A stretch of 6,279 bases of DNA, from the NCBI GenBank assembly GCA_035286745.1, contig DATECU010000216.1, positions 1-6,279 of the forward strand, given 5' to 3'. The translations under genes and the position numbers were made by a program. The notes beneath the pieces are model-generated. The model was not told the DNA's origin. It ran no database searches and worked only from the letters and a program-made list of their open reading frames with translations. Of the stretch, positions 5,173 through 6,279 are shown one piece after another; within the stretch, counting starts at the first letter, position 1, and each line of letters begins with the position of its first letter. The DNA is from DATECU01 sp035286745. GTDB taxonomy: Bacteria > Acidobacteriota > Vicinamibacteria > Fen-336.

Positions 5173-5186
5173 GTGTGTCCGTTGCG

Positions 5187-6279
5187 CTACCGGCCCCGAG
5201 GGCGGCTCACCAGGTTGGCCAGCAGGCGATAGGCACCGGGGACCCCGGCCGGGAGTTGGCGGAAGAGCACCAGCCCCACGTAGGTCCAGGTTCCCTTGCC
5301 GACCCTGGCCTCGACCAGCAGGCCCTTCTTGTCTCCCGGGTTTAAGGGAAAGGGGTCGGCGGAGGAGAGAAGATCCAGATAGCGGGCGTCGCGGGCTTGC
5401 AGCAGTTGGATGCCCCGCTCCTGGACCCAGCCCCGCCAATCGCTGTCGTTAATAGGGTTAGGTGTGGTCAGGAGCCGATGCCGGGGCGCCAGGACCCGGA
5501 TCGGTGCCGTCTCGTCGCTGACTCGCTCCGAGGTCACGGCCGCCGGGAAGGGGGCGAAAGGGCTGTCGGTTCCGGCCGCAGGCACCGACTCGGTGCTCCG
5601 CGGTCCCTCGCGCCGGTTGAAGGAGGCTCGGTTGTACTGCACCACCAGGTGACCGCCCCCTTCCACAAAGGCCAAGAGCCGCGCCTGATGCGCCCTGAGA
5701 TCGGAACGGGTCTCGTAGGCGCGGATCCCGGTGACGATGGTCGTGAAGCGGTCGAGGTCGCCGAAGGCCAGGTCCTCCGCCGCCAGCAGGCTGACCGGGA
5801 TCCCCAGTTGCCGCAGGGCTTCGGGTCCGCCGTCCCCGCTGCCCATCACGTAACCCACCCGAGCCCGGCCTGAGCTAAGCACGGCAAGGGCCAGGATCCC
5901 ACTCTGGGCGGGTCGCAGCAGAATGCGCTCTTCAATGTGATCGTAAGCGATCTTGACCAGCTCGTCGGCGAAGACACCGCCCGGGGTTTCGGCCACCGCT
6001 CGCAGCGCGAGTCGCCCCGGAGCCAGCTGCGCCGGTGCCTGGACCGAGAGGCGAAGCGTCTGCTCCTCCCCCTCGGCGCCAAAGCGCAACCCGGCCGGCG
6101 CCGGATCCAGTCGGAAGCCGGTTGGCGCCTCGAGGCGGAGCCGGGCCTCGGTGGGGCCGGGGGCCAGGTTCCGCACCGTCAATCGGAGCTGCTTCGCTTT
6201 CGAGCCACCACCTAGCGGGAACACCAGAAGCTCCGGCTCCAGACGCAACGAGAGAGCGGGGACCACGGTCAGCGTTTTC
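5187..6279 (-). CDS. C-terminal part of a long PIG-L family deacetylase-like protein
   Basis: The gene runs off the right edge: 363 residues are visible, the frame is open to the end, and the GTG at 6266 is internal. Fragment residues about 5-112 look like a beta-sandwich of the NEW3 type (PELLVFPL, LRLTVRNLAPG, GFRLDPAPAGLRF). Residues about 138-215 (ARVGYVMGSGDGGPEALRQL, IVTGIRAYETRSDLRAHQ, GGGHLVVQYNR) form a class I glutamine-amidotransferase-like fold without a visible catalytic triad. The end, GKGTWTYVGLVLFRQLPAGV, completes it. This arrangement is what I know from the C-terminal half of long PIG-L proteins in Acidobacteriota and relatives. These are usually exported, with a zinc-dependent N-acetylglucosamine-type deacetylase domain at the N-terminus. 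That domain and any signal peptide are outside the window, so activity cannot be judged. It is convergent with the acyl-CoA synthetase and ends in RPRGR. Confidence 0.8.
   Translation of the reverse strand, partial: KTLTVVPALSLRLEPELLVFPLGGGSKAKQLRLTVRNLAPGPTEARLRLEAPTGFRLDPAPAGLRFGAEGEEQTLRLSVQAPAQLAPGRLALRAVAETPGGVFADELVKIAYDHIEERILLRPAQSGILALAVLSSGRARVGYVMGSGDGGPEALRQLGIPVSLLAAEDLAFGDLDRFTTIVTGIRAYETRSDLRAHQARLLAFVEGGGHLVVQYNRASFNRREGPRSTESVPAAGTDSPFAPFPAAVTSERVSDETAPIRVLAPRHRLLTTPNPINDSDWRGWVQERGIQLLQARDARYLDLLSSADPFPLNPGDKKGLLVEARVGKGTWTYVGLVLFRQLPAGVPGAYRLLANLVSRPRGR

Overview
The window is high-GC bacterial DNA with dense gene packing, mostly plus-strand genes and one convergent minus-strand gene at the right edge. 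No rRNA, tRNA, CRISPR array or insertion sequence was seen. The gene mix is a bacterial microcompartment (BMC) cluster with three vertex proteins and a class II aldolase, next to a long PIG-L-type protein. This would fit Acidobacteriota, Myxococcota or a related high-GC environmental lineage. That placement is an inference from gene content, and the phylum is not certain.

Left region (1-1998) is the end of a BMC operon. It holds the C-terminal part of a class II (fuculose-phosphate type) aldolase with a probable shell-targeting tail, one hexameric shell protein (BMC-H), three tandem pentameric vertex proteins (BMC-P, EutN/CcmL family) joined by short gaps and a 7-nt overlap, and an unrecognised 102-residue protein. 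That small protein has an amphipathic N-terminal helix, a clean heptad coiled coil and a Cys/His cluster at its C-terminus. The aldolase would cleave a sugar phosphate to an aldehyde inside the shell, the BMC-H tiles would form the facets and the BMC-P pentamers would close the vertices. The aldehyde dehydrogenase, phosphotransacylase and BMC-T genes expected for a complete aldehyde-processing organelle are not in this window and would have to lie upstream.

Middle region (1999-5122) begins with 191 bp that contain a short reading frame with a coding-like base pattern. It continues with dinB (translesion DNA polymerase IV) and a complete AMP-forming acyl-CoA synthetase. The last two are closely linked, and their relation to the microcompartment is unproven.

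Right region (5123-6279) has a 64-bp convergent gap carrying a perfect 13-bp inverted repeat, probably a bidirectional terminator or a dispersed palindromic element. After it comes the C-terminal 363 residues of a minus-strand protein that resembles the tail of long PIG-L family deacetylases.

The most interesting items are the small coiled-coil/Cys-cluster protein, whose N-terminal helix shares its hydrophobic spacing with the aldolase tail, and the divergence among the three vertex proteins.
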